From Trissonchulus latispiculum (taxonomy: Eukaryota; Nematoda; Enoplea; Enoplida; Ironidae), in contig JASAND010020912.1 in the NCBI GenBank assembly GCA_030248195.1, positions 58,774 through 122,773 on the forward strand: DNA of 64,000 nt, written 5' to 3'. The translations under genes and the position numbers were made by a program. How positions within the stretch are numbered: the stretch's first letter is position 1; each line of letters opens with the position of its first letter. Positions 36,756 through 50,480 of this stretch are shown here, piece by piece. The notes beneath the pieces are model-generated. The model was not told the origin of the DNA. It made no database searches and worked only from the letters and a program-made list of their open reading frames with translations.

Positions 36756-37865
36756 AAGATGAATTTTGAGTTGCTGTACTCCTTTGCTGTGTTCGATTGC
36801 TTTTCCCCCACTCTCCACCACTCTTACTTTTCGGGCTCCTTCCAATCACTTTTGAGGTTCTCGTTATGAAACTTCTTAGGTTTTCGTCAATGAATATATT
36901 TGGTCTAATCGTATTTTTTATGGTAAAGCGCACAAGAAATTTTCACTATTCTTCGGGTGTCTAATAGATTTATTACAGTGTCGCACCTGGGGGTGCCTCA
37001 CTCGGGTAAACCTAAGCCATGCCGATACTAACACAAATTTGACTTCTGCGTTGCTTAAGGTGTCTGATACATTTCCACTTTTCTTCGGATGCCTTCGACT
37101 GATTTCAGTGTGCGTACCTAATTGCTGGTGCCTCATAATGTATAGCTGAGTCATTCCAATAGATGATCACCAATTGCATATAAGCTCCATAAACGAATCA
37201 ATTTGCTTCTACACTACTAGCGTATAGGTGGAGACTTGAATAAAATAAATAGTGCCTAATTTACGCAGACTCGTCATACGCTATGTATATATTATTTACT
37301 CTTTGTGTGCCTTTTCTAAGTTTGCTTCCTTGCTTTGTTATTGAACATTAAACGAATGTGGAGGTATACGGTTGGATATTAAGTGCTTGCTAAGTGAACC
37401 TGCGAACAAAACCAGGCAGCTGAATTTAATCATAAGCTTATATATTACATTTCGTTTGAGTCATACTAGATACATACTCAAGAGATATGCAGTACTTCGA
37501 TTCATTAACCCAGTACCTTATATTCATGAGACTTGTGGAATTAAGTAGGCACTGAGGATCACTTTAGTTTGGTTTAGTCGCTTCCATCTTAGTTCAACTA
37601 GCAGTCTGTTCCCAGCATTTGTGTCTAATTTCAAGTTCAATTTAGCACATCCATTTGAATAAACATGAAGGTTATATATTAAACAACTATATATACATAC
37701 ATATATATATATATATGTGTGTGTATATGTATTTAATATTTTTGTCGATGACTGATATCTCAATCCCAATTTAGCAAGAATTAAAAATTATTATGGCAGA
37801 ATTCACCGTATTCACCATTCTACTGCAGCTTAAGTTGTGGAAAATTAGGACTTTGACAAGTAACG
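36756..37865. other. Intergenic, no gene seen
   Basis: A short TA/TG microsatellite at 37690-37730. Near 36940-36975 and 37070-37110 a diverged direct repeat (TTTCAC.ATTCTTCGG.TG / TTCCACTTTTCTTCGGATGC) is visible. Confidence 0.45.
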
Positions 37866-38068
37866 AAAGTGTCCCAGAGTGTCCAAGCACTCACTCCATA
37901 TACAACTGAATGTCCGGACATATGCTCGTTAGCGAAAACATGACAACGTAAGTCCGCGGACTTTCCGTTACCCGGGTCACTGGTTATCCGGACTCCCGTC
38001 TTTCAATTCCGGATTTGTCGGGGCAGTTGTTAACAATCAAAATCGAGATCTTTGAAAGACGCATGAAG
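37866..38068 (-). repeat. Dispersed repeat, copy B
   Basis: Reverse complement of 30318-30545 over roughly 140 bp (GGTCACTGGTTATCCGGACT..., AATTCCGGATTTGTCGG, GTTGTTAACAATCAAAATCG). Confidence 0.7.
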
Positions 38069-38556
38069 CAATGTTGACTCTGAAACGTACCATTTTTTAC
38101 TAGTTTCAGCTTGAAGTCATAAGTTTTGTCTGGAAACATTTTCTAATTTTTAAACCAAAGCATATTTTTCCTATAAGGAAATAAAGACAACTTTATAATT
38201 TAAATTAGCAATTTTATATATTTTAATTATATATGTATTAATATTTGTACATTATTGATATTTTATAAATTTTATGAAAATAAAAAATATAATATATAGT
38301 AAACGCAATAAAAGTACTTCAATTTTTGTAACTGTTGCCCCCTCTTTCAGCATTACAGTTAAACCCTTCCCTAATATTTATTTTTAAGGTCAAGTACCCG
38401 AAAAGAACAATAGTGTGGGAAGTGTCTCACAATCGACTTTTCTTTCAACTCATTTAGCTGGTCATCAAACACAATGTCTACACTTCTACCTCTCTACAAC
38501 TATCCAGCTTTCCTTGCCACCAGCTGTCAAACCACTGTTAAATCTTCGTTTATAAA
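38069..38556. other. Intergenic, no gene seen
   Basis: AT-rich. Nothing recognised. Confidence 0.4.
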
Positions 38557-39915
38557 ATAACGACCTGCAGTCTTTGAGCAACTGTTCTGTCTCCGAGCTC
38601 CAATGTAAATCTACGCAAAATTTATGTAAACAAAACAAGCGGTGTCTGGAAAGGTCATGTCAATCATATTTGAATTGACGTAAATTCGTCAGCCTCCCAG
38701 CAGCTGGAGACTGAACTCAGACTAACTACATAGTCCTACCTGGAAGGATAGTTACGTAACAAGGTCTGAGTTAGTTTTTGAAATGAAAGGGAACTTTATG
38801 CGTAAAATAGCTGCCATCTAAATGTCAGGCGAAGCGAAGTTCCCCCTAGGACTAGAAGCTGAAGTCATACAAACATGTCTGGGAGGCTCAAACGATAGCG
38901 ACAGACTTAAGCTGAAAAACATCCAGACTCTTGCGCTATTCCAAGCGAGGAGGGGACTTTTTGCATGATTACGTATCTCAAAAACACCACGCGAAACATT
39001 TCAGTTTGTAATAAGAGACCTTTTGTGCACCCATTCGTAAAAACTAACAACTGTTTTACACTTAATCTTTTATGCATAGTGCATCAATCATTAAATAACT
39101 ATAGCTAGCAAAACCTGAAGCACTAGCCGCATTCAAGTAGGTGAACATGAACAAATTTACAACCATTTTTAAATTTTGAAGTACCAAAGTTTTTGTCAAA
39201 AATGTAAAGTTAGAAATACTTGCTAAATTCTTGTCTCAGTGAGTTCCACGGTCGGGACCCGGGATATACATACATGTATCTGCCGTTTTTATTCATTCTA
39301 GATGATGTTCTGCTCCTTTAACCAATCATTATTGGATTTGCTCAGGGGCGCTTGCAGATTTGCTGTCCAGTTGTTTGCTCTGTTTTCCAATTGATCCCAA
39401 CACTAACTTACTAGCAGTGGGTGGCCAAAGTTGCCAGTCAGTTTCCCACTCCTGGAACCGCTATGCCAAATTTTAGCTGGACTCTTTTCTTTTACATTGC
39501 AGCAGAAACTCCTGCCCGATACCGTAATTACTAAAGTCAAAACTAAAAATTGTTTTTTAATGTCAAACTAACTTGATCTTAAAATTAGAGAGCGACGTCT
39601 CAGTCTTAGGATGTTGTTCTTTTGCTGAACCAAATTGTTTTGTTCAAATTTCTGCATATCTTCAAGAAATGTGTTCATGTAAACAGCTGTTGTCTTTTGG
39701 GGCACTAGCTATCCAAAAACGCTTAAATTTTTTTGCGGCTTTGTCTATGGAAATTAAGGTGTCCTATCAATGGGAAATAACGACCTGCAGTCTTTGAGCA
39801 ACTGTTATCTCCGAGCGCCAATGTAAATATACACAAAAATTTATGTAATCAAAACAAGCGGTCAATGTCAATCATTTGGCACACATTTCTGGGAGGTTCG
39901 AACAAGAGCGCCAGA
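38557..39915. repeat. Direct repeat pair ~1.2 kb apart
   Basis: 38557-38670 and 39775-39880 share AACGACCTGCAGTCTTTGAG...AATTTATGTAA.CAAAACAAGC. 38870-38905 and 39885-39915 share CT.GGAGG.TC.AAC.A.AGCG. The second copy looks like a deletion derivative lacking about 200 bp. Unknown family. Confidence 0.6.
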
Positions 39916-41154
39916 ATATTTTCATTATCATTATTTATTATTATTATTACTATCATTATTGTTGTTGTTTATTTATTATTCAAGGACGATAGCAGAGCAT
40001 CCAGTCCCTTTTATAACTGACTCGATTATTGAGCATTATTTGACAGTCAACAACTTCAAAGCCAAAAATTTGAAATTTCTGAAATCTGAAAGATCTTTAA
40101 GTATGATATCTTCGATGGAATTTACTAAACCGAACACTTTTTAATTATATCACTTGAAGATGCTGCTGATTTCCGGATTCTGCCAATGCCAACTAAAAAG
40201 TATGCAGAAGTGCATGCAGCGATTGTGTGGCATAAACTGCTTCTGCATGTATTGCAGCGCTGTTTAAACTACTGCAAAAATAATTACGATTGTTTATGTA
40301 GTCGTATGTTCCGCTGAACTTACAATCAAATCCAAAATTGTAAACAAAAAACGCTTGGCTGATCAATGACCGGGAGGCGGCAATTAGTAAAAACCAAGAG
40401 CACATAATACATAGGATATGACAGCAGTCATATCTATCATATCATATCTATATTTAATAATTTTTCATTTAATTGTTTGATATAGGATTCAATTAGCCGA
40501 AAATTTATTGCAGTCTTGACTCTTGATCTCACTAGTGCTCTATAAAATAAGGGAACAAGAATCCATCAAGGTTTGGTTCTTCTACAATTCGGTCCAAAAA
40601 TTTACACAAAGGATTACAAAAAGCTGCTCCTGTCTCACTTTACAACTGAAAGGTAAGTTAAGATTTCAACACCACTTTTCAGCTAAAAATTCTCAACTTA
40701 ATTTCTCTTTCCAGTTTCATGGAACAGCTAGTCTTCTTTGCGCAAGAAGCTAGGAACTAAAAGGAGCTCATATTTGTATCCACTTGAATAAGAATGGATG
40801 ACAGCCAAAGATGCTTTAACGTCTATTAATGATAAGCTAACCGAACCAAAGTGGTAGCCAGATTACCGCATATTGCAGCTAAAAATCTCGCGATACCATG
40901 AACAGTTGATGCGGCCAGAGTTGACTACAGCTGTGCAGCAGTCATGACACAGCCGGCCGGGATTTGGTCTTGCAAGCCTCGCGCAAAAATCATAGTTGCA
41001 ATGGACGGATCCAATGCTTACATTAACCCCTGAAGAGGTAGACTGGATTAATCTTTGCTGTTACCCTTGGTTTGAGTCCATTCTACGAAGAATGTGGAAT
41101 ATTCTTCAAGCAAAAAAAATTTATATAACTTTATACTTTACGTTTTAAATTTAG
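39916..41154. other. Intergenic with CAAGAGT-family remnant
   Basis: An ATT/ATC-rich microsatellite at about 39925-39975. At 40391-40440, ACCAAGAGCACATAATACAT followed by a TATGACAGCAGTCATA palindrome is a decayed CAAGAGT-type end. No gene recognised up to the candidate exon at 41155. Confidence 0.5.
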
Positions 41155-41359
41155 ACCCCATATTCTGTGAATTATCTGGATAAGTTCGTTGTTGATAAGA
41201 TCAACATCAATCTGCTCAGATATGCTGAAGCTGTTTCATCAACGTTTGAGGAGATCACTGAAGAACCAGTTCTTGTTTCCATTACTTCCCACAAGAAACT
41301 CTGGGTGGAATTCTTTGTCAAGGAACTTATGATTTCAATGGATGAATATTTAAAAGCTT
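41155..41359 (+). CDS. Candidate internal exon of an unrecognised gene
   Basis: The sequence between an acceptor (TTTAAATTTAG, ending 41154) and a strong donor (GCTT|GTAAGA, 41360) is fully open in one frame, starts in phase 0 and ends in phase 1 (68 codons plus one base). The peptide begins TPYSVNYLDKFVVDKIN and contains EEITEEPVLVSITSHKKLW, with balanced, protein-like composition. No neighbouring exon could be matched in phase. No family recognised. It may be a real exon of a gene with large introns or a relic. Confidence 0.35.
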
Positions 41360-41953
41360 GTAAGATAATGATTAACATGTGTTTTGGGTACGGGTTGTGG
41401 AATTTAGGACCACAGTCTGCTATTTAATTGGAGAATGGAAGTTAACCGCGCCCCCCCCCCGTTTGTCAAGTGTGAGTTTAATAGAAACTCAATTAGAGTG
41501 ATAGGTTGACTATTTCAGGTTTATGAAATATCATTTTCTTGTTTTTAGGTATGCATGAGGAATCCTCAATAACCCTGATCTGTCAAGAATACTGACAAAT
41601 GAAGACAACCAATCAGAAGGACAATTGATTAGAAATTGAACAATTTTGCAGTGAATTTTGTCAATTATGCTTGCAGACAAAATAAATGAAAAGCAAACCT
41701 TTAATTATAAACAGCTATTGCATGCATGAACACTGGTCAGGTTCTTAGATCAACAGTTAGAAAACCTTATGCAACAATTGAAATAATTTAGTTCGAATAT
41801 TTGCTTGACGTAAATTATTGCTGAGACCAATGCTTCTTGGGTAGTTCCATAGAATCCAAATCCAAACCCGAACATGCTGGTCACTTCCTCTTCACAATTC
41901 TTTTTGATTCAGATTTTCTCCACTTTCCAATGGTAAAGCCACCACCGCCACCA
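41360..41953. other. Non-coding, nothing recognised
   Basis: AT-rich sequence with no repeat or exon I can support. Confidence 0.35.
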
Positions 41954-42232
41954 TCACCTCCTCCCAACTTCACTGCCTCCTTTGCTGATACGACCACTGC
42001 CGTTATCACTGCTACCACCACCACCAAAATTACCACCATGCTCACCATCTCTACCATGACCGTCCGCTGAACCCTGATTAGCGTCAAGAGCATTTTGTAA
42101 CTCTCTGAAACATCCAACCAGAGCAACCCATTCAATTGATGCGAAAAATATTGCAAAACATATTCCCAGAAGCTCCCTATCGTATCTCGGAAGCAACCAA
42201 TTCGCTTTCCTACTAATTAGGCTCAGCGCCAT
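41954..42232 (-). CDS. Candidate first exon, membrane/Gly-rich protein
   Basis: On the minus strand ATG at 42232 opens a 92-codon run. It begins MALSLISRKANWLLPRYD, has one hydrophobic segment (LLGICFAIFFASIEWVALVG, residues about 21-40), then a Gly/Ser/Asp-rich tail (GEHGGNFGGGGSSDNGSG). A CCCCGACAG acceptor-like site lies about 20 bases 5' of the ATG. The tail's simple composition could be chance, since the other strand is an ACC-rich repeat. No family is recognised and no partner exon is found. Confidence 0.3.
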   Translation of the reverse strand: MALSLISRKANWLLPRYDRELLGICFAIFFASIEWVALVGCFRELQNALDANQGSADGHGRDGEHGGNFGGGGSSDNGSGRISKGGSEVGRR

Positions 42233-42584
42233 ATCAGCCCTAGCAGTTTACCTGTCGGGGATGGGAGGACCTGGTATGCGTTGCTTGAGATCTAGGTTTT
42301 TGTTCAGGATTAGTTTCGAGAAACAATCTTAACAGGCTACATGTAACTCCTAAAATGTTATATGACAAGTAAAATTCAGAGCGTAGAATTTATTTCAACT
42401 CTTAAATTTAGATTCTTAAAGCAGAATATCTGTTATTTTTAAGTTAATTCAATGTACACAGTAAACTGAGAGCTTATCATGTTATTAACCTTAATTTTAA
42501 TTGACTAAGGAAACAAACATTTTGCATGGAATGACTAACCATAACCATCCACCATAAACATATTACATGAGAAAATTTGAACCA

Positions 42585-43597
42585 TTAAGGTGCTGGTTTC
42601 CTTTCGGGTATTTTTTACTCCTACGGCTTTAATCCTTTACGCAAAGGGCTAAAACTTACGAAATAACCTATTTTCCGTGCTCTTTAACATTTTAGGACCA
42701 GTCCCGTATTCTTTGGCCAAAAGATAAGAAAGTTTTGGTTTTTGGCCTTAAGCTCCCAGTAGGTAGACAAGACACGGCATTGGTTGGTATGGCTGGAAAG
42801 AGGACCCGAAAATGAACATTTTTGCACTTACAACCTTTGAGCTATCTCCAGTGGTTAAGTCAGTATAATCAAAACATTGTTTTTAGGGTCAAAAAATGGA
42901 CATTTTCGAGGAAATCAGTTTTTTCAAAATTAATGCCACATGTTTAGGACAAGATTGGCTTAGTTATACTCAATCGATACATCGTCCAAATGCACATTTT
43001 ATGAATGCCTATTAGCCGGACTTTATTGCTTTCAGCTAGAGATTTGGCCGAAAAACCATTTTAGCAAAACTGCGATTATTTTGTTTCGAACATCGATTTC
43101 TCAAAAACTACTGGACGGATTCCGGAGATTTTCGGCAAAATCGAAATTCGCACTTCCGCGGAGGGACGTTTTTCTTGGCTTGGGCTAAAACATATTGAGT
43201 AGCAAGAAAACTCAATGCGAAGTTGCGAAATTTCGTGTTACTGGCATTTGGCCGATTTTCTCGACCGTTAAGACCTGCTGAGCCAAATCCAAAAAGACGT
43301 CCCTCGACCCTTATGTCCTTCATATCGTGGCACGAAAAGAACTTTTGGCTGATTCTTCAGTTTTGAGAAATCGATGTTCAAAAACTTTAGGTCTGTATTC
43401 ATCCTGTTAGATGTCAGCTTGTCAGAAAATTTCTGCTATCTTTTGCTAACTTTGCCTTTTCTGTAAGCTCATGTGAATGTACAGATAATAAGCTTTAAAA
43501 CGATGTATAAAGCTCTGCAACTCCCAACATTGCGAAAGTTATAGCGTTTCAAAAAATCACCACAAAAGCACTGCACAAAAGGATACCACCACCTTAA
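42585..43597. mobile_element. TTAA-flanked non-autonomous element, ~1.0 kb
   Basis: TTAAGGTGCTGGT at the left mirrors ACCACCACCTTAA at the right (8 of 9 TIR bases plus TTAA). An inner inverted repeat (GAACATCGATTTCTCAAAA near 43087 and its complement near 43360-43388) and mirrored AGGGACGTTTTTC/AAAAGACGTCCCTC are inside. TTAA duplications are typical of piggyBac-type transposition. No transposase frame. Confidence 0.65.
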
Positions 43598-46500
43598 GAC
43601 AAGTGGAAATAAATTCACCTGTTTACTTTCATCCAGCTGGTTCGTATCGTTAATATGATCCGAACTAAAATTTTCACCACATAGAGCCTCTTCCTTGCTA
43701 ATTGCCGCCTTGCTGCTAATAAGTAGTTATCCGAGGATTTTATCCGCGATCACTTTCACATTTGTGGAATTTATCCGTGTGCCGCTCACAACAGGTACAA
43801 TCAACGACATCGTTTCGACATGAAACGCGAGCATACTGTTTCATAATCTTCGCCGATGCGACGGGCATCTCATCATGCAGGAGATCGGGAAGCTATGTAA
43901 AGGATAACCATCTGCAGTTAGATTACTACAGGCATGGAAGATTATATAAGCTTCTCTATCAAGCAAAAGATTAGTGCGGAATAAGAAAATTTGGAAAATG
44001 AATCGGAGGAAGAGAAGGTTCTAGGAGGATACGGAAGGGAACATTGTCCCTGGCGAATAGATTCATTGATTGTTGTCAATTCCTGGCAGCATCATTAGAA
44101 AATTTGGTATCGAACTTCGATCAATCCCAACTAAACATCCTATCTACTAATGTAGTTGACGTTAATTGAAGGTTGCACTTAGTGGCATTTAAATTCCTGC
44201 TTCAGCTCATTCTATTGAACAGCTGCTATGCAATTAATTACAACGTGAGCGAGTGGACTAGGACAGGTAAAGTAGAAGAAAAGAGGTTTAAAATACGAGT
44301 CCTACTAAGGTGCCAGATTTTTCGGCGTCTTGGTAGTGTGCGAACTTCTTTCTTTCCTTAATGTTGTATTCATTGCGGGCGGGGTGTGGTTTTAGGTAAC
44401 AATAACGACCAAACCATTGTGATATAAGCCACCTCCCAGCAAAATTACTGCAATGCCAGCTTAAGCCAAAAAGCCTAAACATAACTTCAAAAACACTCAA
44501 CCATTATGACAAAACACAAACTACTAAAAATTAAATTTCTAAAATCCAATGACGAATTATTAAAAATGGCATATGTAAATCAGAAAGCTTTAAGATAATT
44601 AATACTAATCAAAATGATTAAGTATAGATAGTGGAACAATTCGTTTACACATTAGCGATAAGTAATATTATACGCCTACAAACAGTCGAAATACAATGTC
44701 GTTTGCTGTCGTGATATAATGTCGCCTCAACCATATTAAGCTTTAAAATTTGTTCATGAAATTAATTCGTATTACCAAGAGTACATAATAACTAAGTCTG
44801 TGACAAGCGTCACACTCTAGTTATTATGTACTCTTGGTATTACCAAGAATGAAGGAAAATGCACGGCCGTAATCTAAGCCATCGTCATTTTCTGCTACTT
44901 ACAACAGCTGTTGTCTAATTTGGTTAATTAGTCTTTCATTACCACAAAGGAGCATATCTTAACCCGGACATCTGAGTTTAAGACTATTTTGCGTATTTTC
45001 TTTCATTTTTCTCCGCAGATAAACTAAGCCGATTATGGTTTGAATGACGAAGGTCTTTTGCTTGCTGGAAAGCAGCTTTCAACTCTCATTTAGAAACCCC
45101 AGCTTTTCTGACATTTTATAGCCAGTCAAACATATGTTCAAACAAAGTTTTATTCATTTTTACGGATTCTTCCGTGTTGCACTGGCTTTGCAAAAAGCTT
45201 ACGCTTAATCTCTTTTATTACCACACGAAACGCTGATAAAGTTTGTTCAACTACTATTTGCAGCATTAAGTCTTTTTTGATTCTACAAATATCTGAACTT
45301 TAGCCTTAGAACCTACGTATGCTACTAGATTGGCAGTTATGGTTTTGCCGCCATGCAGCCTGAAAACTAATCCAAATCCTTACTCTTCGAAGACATTCCA
45401 GTGGCAAGACACTACAGAAGAAGTGACCATTGTCAAAAATCCACCAATTAAAATTATTATCTTCTAATTCTGGATTTTAATAGGGTCTAGTTTGGGTCAA
45501 ATTCGTTAACTCACGTTAATGTTTATTATTTCGCGATCCAAGGCTGAAACTGAAGCCCGCCTTTGAAGCGAGTTAAACCAGTTAAACGAGTAAAAATTAA
45601 CTGTTTCTAACCTTATCGCGCGCAGGGTTAAGAGAGTTAAACAGTTCTGTTTAACATGCCTGTTGAATTAAACGGGATCAAAACTTTTAACTGTACTCTT
45701 TTAACTCTAGCGCGACTAGGCCTTGAAAGTTTTGCATACTATTATGTGCTTCTCACAATTATCCACCCGTCTTGTCTTGCTTGAGTGTACAGTACAATTA
45801 GTGGTTACAGTTTTCTACACACATTTTCTGTCCTGTCTCCTGCCAAACTTTTCCTGGCAAGGGACAACAAATAATTATGATCAGGAATTCCTTCCAGTGT
45901 GTACGGGGGTTGTCAACAAGTCAGTTTGCCATTTTCATATCATTTGGTCCGTTAATTTTCTGGCTCGAGGCAGGACGACCAGTAATTCCAACTTAATTAA
46001 GGATAATAGATAAAGCCTAACCAGAGCACTTTTCTGCAGCACCAGAATTCATTCAAACTAATGGCCGGTTGGCTTGTCTTTGTCTGTTGGGACGGCATTA
46101 GTTTTGGACCCTTTAATTAGAATGCAGACTTGTGGAAACCAGTGTAACCCACCTAATACGTACACTATGACTCTAGTCACATTGGTTAGTTTTTGGGAAA
46201 TAACTTTAGTCCTTCTTGAAGGCTTTTAATTCCATCTTGTTTTTGCGAATTAGACTTCCATTCAACTCAGTTGTTTTGTCGGACCTTTTACGGAGTGCTT
46301 TTTGACATTTCGGAAAGGTTGACCAAATTACGTGTAATGTAGTCACCTGGGAGTGTATTTGGTATTAGTTTCCTGATTATCAGGAAGTCATAGAAAAAAT
46401 GACGTACTTTAAAATTGCCCTCCCCCGAAATTGCCATTTAAATCAACGATTAAGACAAAGTTGTTTACACTGTTTCACTGAGTAAAGAGTAGTTTTCGAA

Positions 46501-48785
46501 AATTACCCCACCTAAAAGGTTCAGAATCTATTGACACGTCGTGTGGGTGAATTGTTGATAGGCAAAAAGCTGCTGGTTTGTAAGCAGGAAAACACGTTTT
46601 CGGATTTTCAGTCCAAATTTTAACCACAAACCGATAGATTAGATTTTGTGGTTTGCAACATTGTTAATTAATTAATTAATTAATTAATTTAGTTGTTTAG
46701 TTGAACGTGCTAGAACAGGTCAGGTTGAACGTTTGCAGTCATCTCTCCCTGAAATACACGATGTTATCTTTTTCATAAAAGGACTTTCAAGACATTTAGA
46801 AAGCCTTAAAAGCAGTTTCATCAAATTGCTTTTTCGTCATCTGTTTTTAACTGTATTCGAGAACAAATTAGAAATTTGAGAAATTTTCATTTTTATGCTG
46901 CATTTTGCGGAGTAATCTGTAACCGAACAAAGCCATAACGACAGTAAACTGCCGACTTGAATCTCGCTTTACCGTTTTAATAATGAAACTTGAAATTTGT
47001 TTTCACAGTGTCAAATAAAATTTACTCCGTTTCACTTTTAGAGCAGATTTCAAGGATTTAGTCATAGATAATGTTTGTTTTTGAAACCAGTAAGGCCCTA
47101 GACTGTTAAGTTTAGTAGCCGCATTTCAAAAGTCCGGAAAATGAAATGATTCAACAATTTTGAATCTTTATTGCCATTTTAAACTGGTTGTAAGCTGCTA
47201 TTACCGTGTTGGATCAAATTTTGAGTAAATCTGATAAATTTGTTGTTCTGCAGAGATACATTGACAGTGGTATTGATGATTTTTAGTAGGTAACAGCAAC
47301 GTTTCTGATTTCTTTTGTTGATTTGCCCCGTCTTTTCCGCAAGTATTAATCAAGCTAATTAGGTTTGAGGTAATTTTAGCATGAGTAACAGCATTTGGAA
47401 ATTCCAAGAGTCCAATTCCAATTCCATTCTCACGATGTCTGAACTGGCAGAGACATAGGAAAATTTATTAAAATCGCGCAAAGAACCGCATGACTTTAAG
47501 AAGATTGTAAACTTGCAATTAACAAAATATAAAACAAAAACAGTAGCAGTCTACCCCCGACCCCACCCCTCTTAATAATAAATCCATAAAATTTGGCAGT
47601 TATGTGCAAAAATAACACACCTAGACGGAATAATTTCCATTTTGGGGTTACTTGTTACATTATCTATTATATATAGTTTCTTAGGAAAGTAGAATTTCCA
47701 AATCCATTTTCCTAAGGCTGCTATGTAGAAACCTATGTACAAAAGAGACCGAAATCTAAAAGATGTAACTAGATGTACCTAACCGGCACTGCAAACGAAT
47801 CTAATTAATATTATCATGACGACAATTGAGTTCATCTAAAAATCTAAAGTTGGCGAAAATATTCCACTAAATCATTATATTTTATCTTTAGTCCAGCCCA
47901 CTCGTTCCCGTTAAATTAGCAGAATTAACTTCGTTTTGGCTAAAATTTCTTGCCAGGATTTGGCAAAACGTCTGATTTTTGCATGAATTCTTTGCATGAA
48001 TTCTTGGGCACGTGCTCATCGTGCGCGTTTTTCAAACTTCTAATTTAACTATTTTGTGACTTTTCTTAATTCAAATTTAGCTGGATCTCTCATTAATCCT
48101 TGTCGAGGCCGAAAGTTTCGAGAAGATAGTCTGCAGTAATCAGTCTCCTGCTTTTCAACTTTCAGACTGTTAACTTCCAGTGTGAATAATTGATTAATAT
48201 TGTGGATTTAAAGTTGTAGTAGTTTTTAGTTAAAGGTGTGATAACGGCTATGCGCTATCCAGTAGCAAAAAGCAAACATAACCTGCTGCGCGGGAGCACC
48301 TTATTTCGCGGATAAATAAATGATTCCTCTATTTCCTTGTCCCATAATAGAGCCAACGGTTATGCTTCCATTGAAAAAGTCGTTAGGGTTTTTGGCCTTT
48401 TTCCAGGACAAAAGGGAAATAATTAGATATTTGAGGTAACTCTGATTCAAGTGCTTTTAGGGATTGAGATATTTTGGGCCATTGAGGACAAGAGTCAGCT
48501 TATGCGTAATCTATAAATAGTCAATCGATAATTTCAACTAAATAATCAATATCAGTTTGGGGTTTGCTGACAATGCATATTAACTGGAAACAATTTAACT
48601 TTCTACAGACTTACATCTGATATACATACATACTTACTTATATGCATACATTTTCTTTCTTTGTTTGTTAGACTTTCGTTCTGTTGTCTGAAGGATTGAT
48701 AAGATTACTGATATGTTAAAATTTATTTATGTATTTATTTATTTAAAAGAATTTATTTTCAAAAATATTGAACTAAAAAGAACTA
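43598..48785. other. Intergenic, no gene seen
   Basis: No convincing exon. A CAAGAGT mini-palindrome lies at 44773-44839 (listed separately). Mirrored GTTAA/TTAAC words (AGTTAAACAGTT, AACTGTTT) lie near 45495-45715. A (TTAA)n tract is at about 46663-46691. Confidence 0.45.
44773..44839. mobile_element. CAAGAGT mini-palindrome, 67 bp
   Basis: TACCAAGAGTACATAATAAC and its exact reverse complement surround a TGTGACAAGCGTCACA core. It is the smallest complete form of the family whose larger members lie at 26461 and 55163. Confidence 0.85.
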
Positions 48786-48846
48786 GTCTCGCTGAGTGCT
48801 ACGGTAGTCGACTGTAACGTCGAGTTAGATGGTTCAATCCCAACCC
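48786..48846 (+). ncRNA. tRNA-like sequence (Tyr-like GTA loop), degenerate
   Basis: A 5' half with GAGTGCTACGGTAG, a TCGAC-TGTAAC-GTCGA stem-loop containing GTA, and a GGTTCAATCC B-box. D-arm spacing and acceptor stem are abnormal. Probably a tRNA pseudogene. Confidence 0.35.
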
Positions 48847-49010
48847 TTTTCTTTTCCTTTTTTCTCTTTTTAATCCCCACTCGTTTTCTTCAATTCCTTC
48901 AATCCTGATTTTAATTGTTTACAAAAAAACCAGCAGTTATTCAACCTCAAAGATTATCAGTCATTGCTGTTGACAAGATTTAAGAATGAAGAAATTAGTA
49001 AAACATAGAC
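48847..49010. other. Pyrimidine-rich spacer
   Basis: A T/C-rich run (48848-48905) follows the tRNA-like unit. Otherwise nothing recognised. Confidence 0.35.
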
Positions 49011-49090
49011 CTGACTGGGGTTCGAACTGCCGATCTTTGCGCTGCAATCTGGATGCCTTAACCACTGTGCTAACAGATAACCGGGCTGAG
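49011..49090 (-). ncRNA. tRNA-like sequence, minus strand
   Basis: Minus strand reads TTAGCACAGTGGTTAAGG (A-box) and, 30 bases later, GTTCGAACC (B-box). The anticodon arm is mismatched. Degenerate tRNA or SINE head. Confidence 0.45.
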
Positions 49091-50480
49091 TTGGTCAGAT
49101 TAAATTCTATTTAGCTTCCAACCTTTGGTTTGCTGATGTCTAAAATTATTTAAATTAAATAAATATAAAATGATAATATTATTATTAATGCTAATTAACA
49201 TTAAATTAATATTAATATTTATTATTAAAACTTAATATTATTTTGACAATAATTTTTATTTATTAATTTTTATTTATTAATTTCATAGGTTCAATAGTAC
49301 TCAGTTGTCCAAAATCGTTACTAATCAACGTTGATTAATATAAATTTGATTAATAATTTTAATTTTATTATTGACTATGACATTAAAGGGACATTTGAAA
49401 ACCTGTTGGTAACCTGCGTATCTGATGTCGTCAACTGGTAATTAATATTTGATTTTCAGTTTCAATCCAGTATGGTCTTTCTCCTACTTTCTACCCAAAA
49501 TAGAATCTTTACGTCATCCTATGTAACTTCCTGCTAAGCGATCCATTAATATTTCCAGGGGAAAAACAACCAAAAAATCGTAATTTGAGTCAAACGACAG
49601 TTTATTTTTCACCCGAACAGCACGAAAACACTTTCATTTTAGGTACTGCTTTTTTGTTCCCTGTCCAAACAAGAGCTTGGCCTCAATTAGAAAGCCAGCC
49701 TTACAAGGGCAGTAAAGAAAAGATTTATTATGATTGAAATTTTGGGAATTCTGCAATTTCGAAATTCCCTTGAAAATCAAACCTTTTATTTTCTTAGTTT
49801 ATAAAGTTCTCGAAGCAGCTGAGGTCCAAAGTTTGTAATAAAAACTTTTTCCGGACTTCACCGCCAATAAAGTCTAACTTTATTTCCTTTATTCTGAGCC
49901 CGGTTCATTCAATTTTAGAGCTGGTCCTGAAAACGGAAATCTATATTGAAGTTTTCATTAGGAATTTCCTTGAAAAAGCCAAACTTTTTTACATTCCAAT
50001 TAGAATTTTTGACATAAACTCGGATGGGCTGTGCTCTGCTGTTAAAAGTTCGACACTCAATATTGGAAAGGAATAAAAAATTTCTTGTCCTATGCAAATT
50101 GGAAACAAATAAATTTTATGTTTCAACCACATTCCTGCTGCTTAGTTGGCGGAACGTTGGCGTTTTGGGCAGATAGTTGTGCGTTCACTCACCCATGTAG
50201 ATTAGAATTTTTAGTAGAAAATCTACGGTGATTGCCTCAGGTGACGCTTAGCAAAAATTTCAAAGTTTGAAAAGAATTGCAAGGAAGCAGCAGCGGTTAT
50301 TAAAATCCAATATTGCTCATACAAATCGTGGCAAAAGGTGGCAGCGTCACACAACATATACTACAGTTTGGAGTGAGTTGTCACAATTTTCTTTACTCGT
50401 AAGAGTAATTGTTCGGAGACAAATTGTACTTTATAAATTATAAAACATTGAAATTAGATTATAAAGCAGACTTAAAATCT
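49091..50480. other. Intergenic, very AT-rich
   Basis: 49150-49390 is dominated by ATTAAT words. No gene recognised. Confidence 0.45.

Noticed and set aside
41837..42070. Plus-strand Pro/Thr-rich ORF
   Set aside because: Shadow of an ACC/CAC-rich repeat; the minus strand gives a more protein-like reading with a hydrophobic segment.
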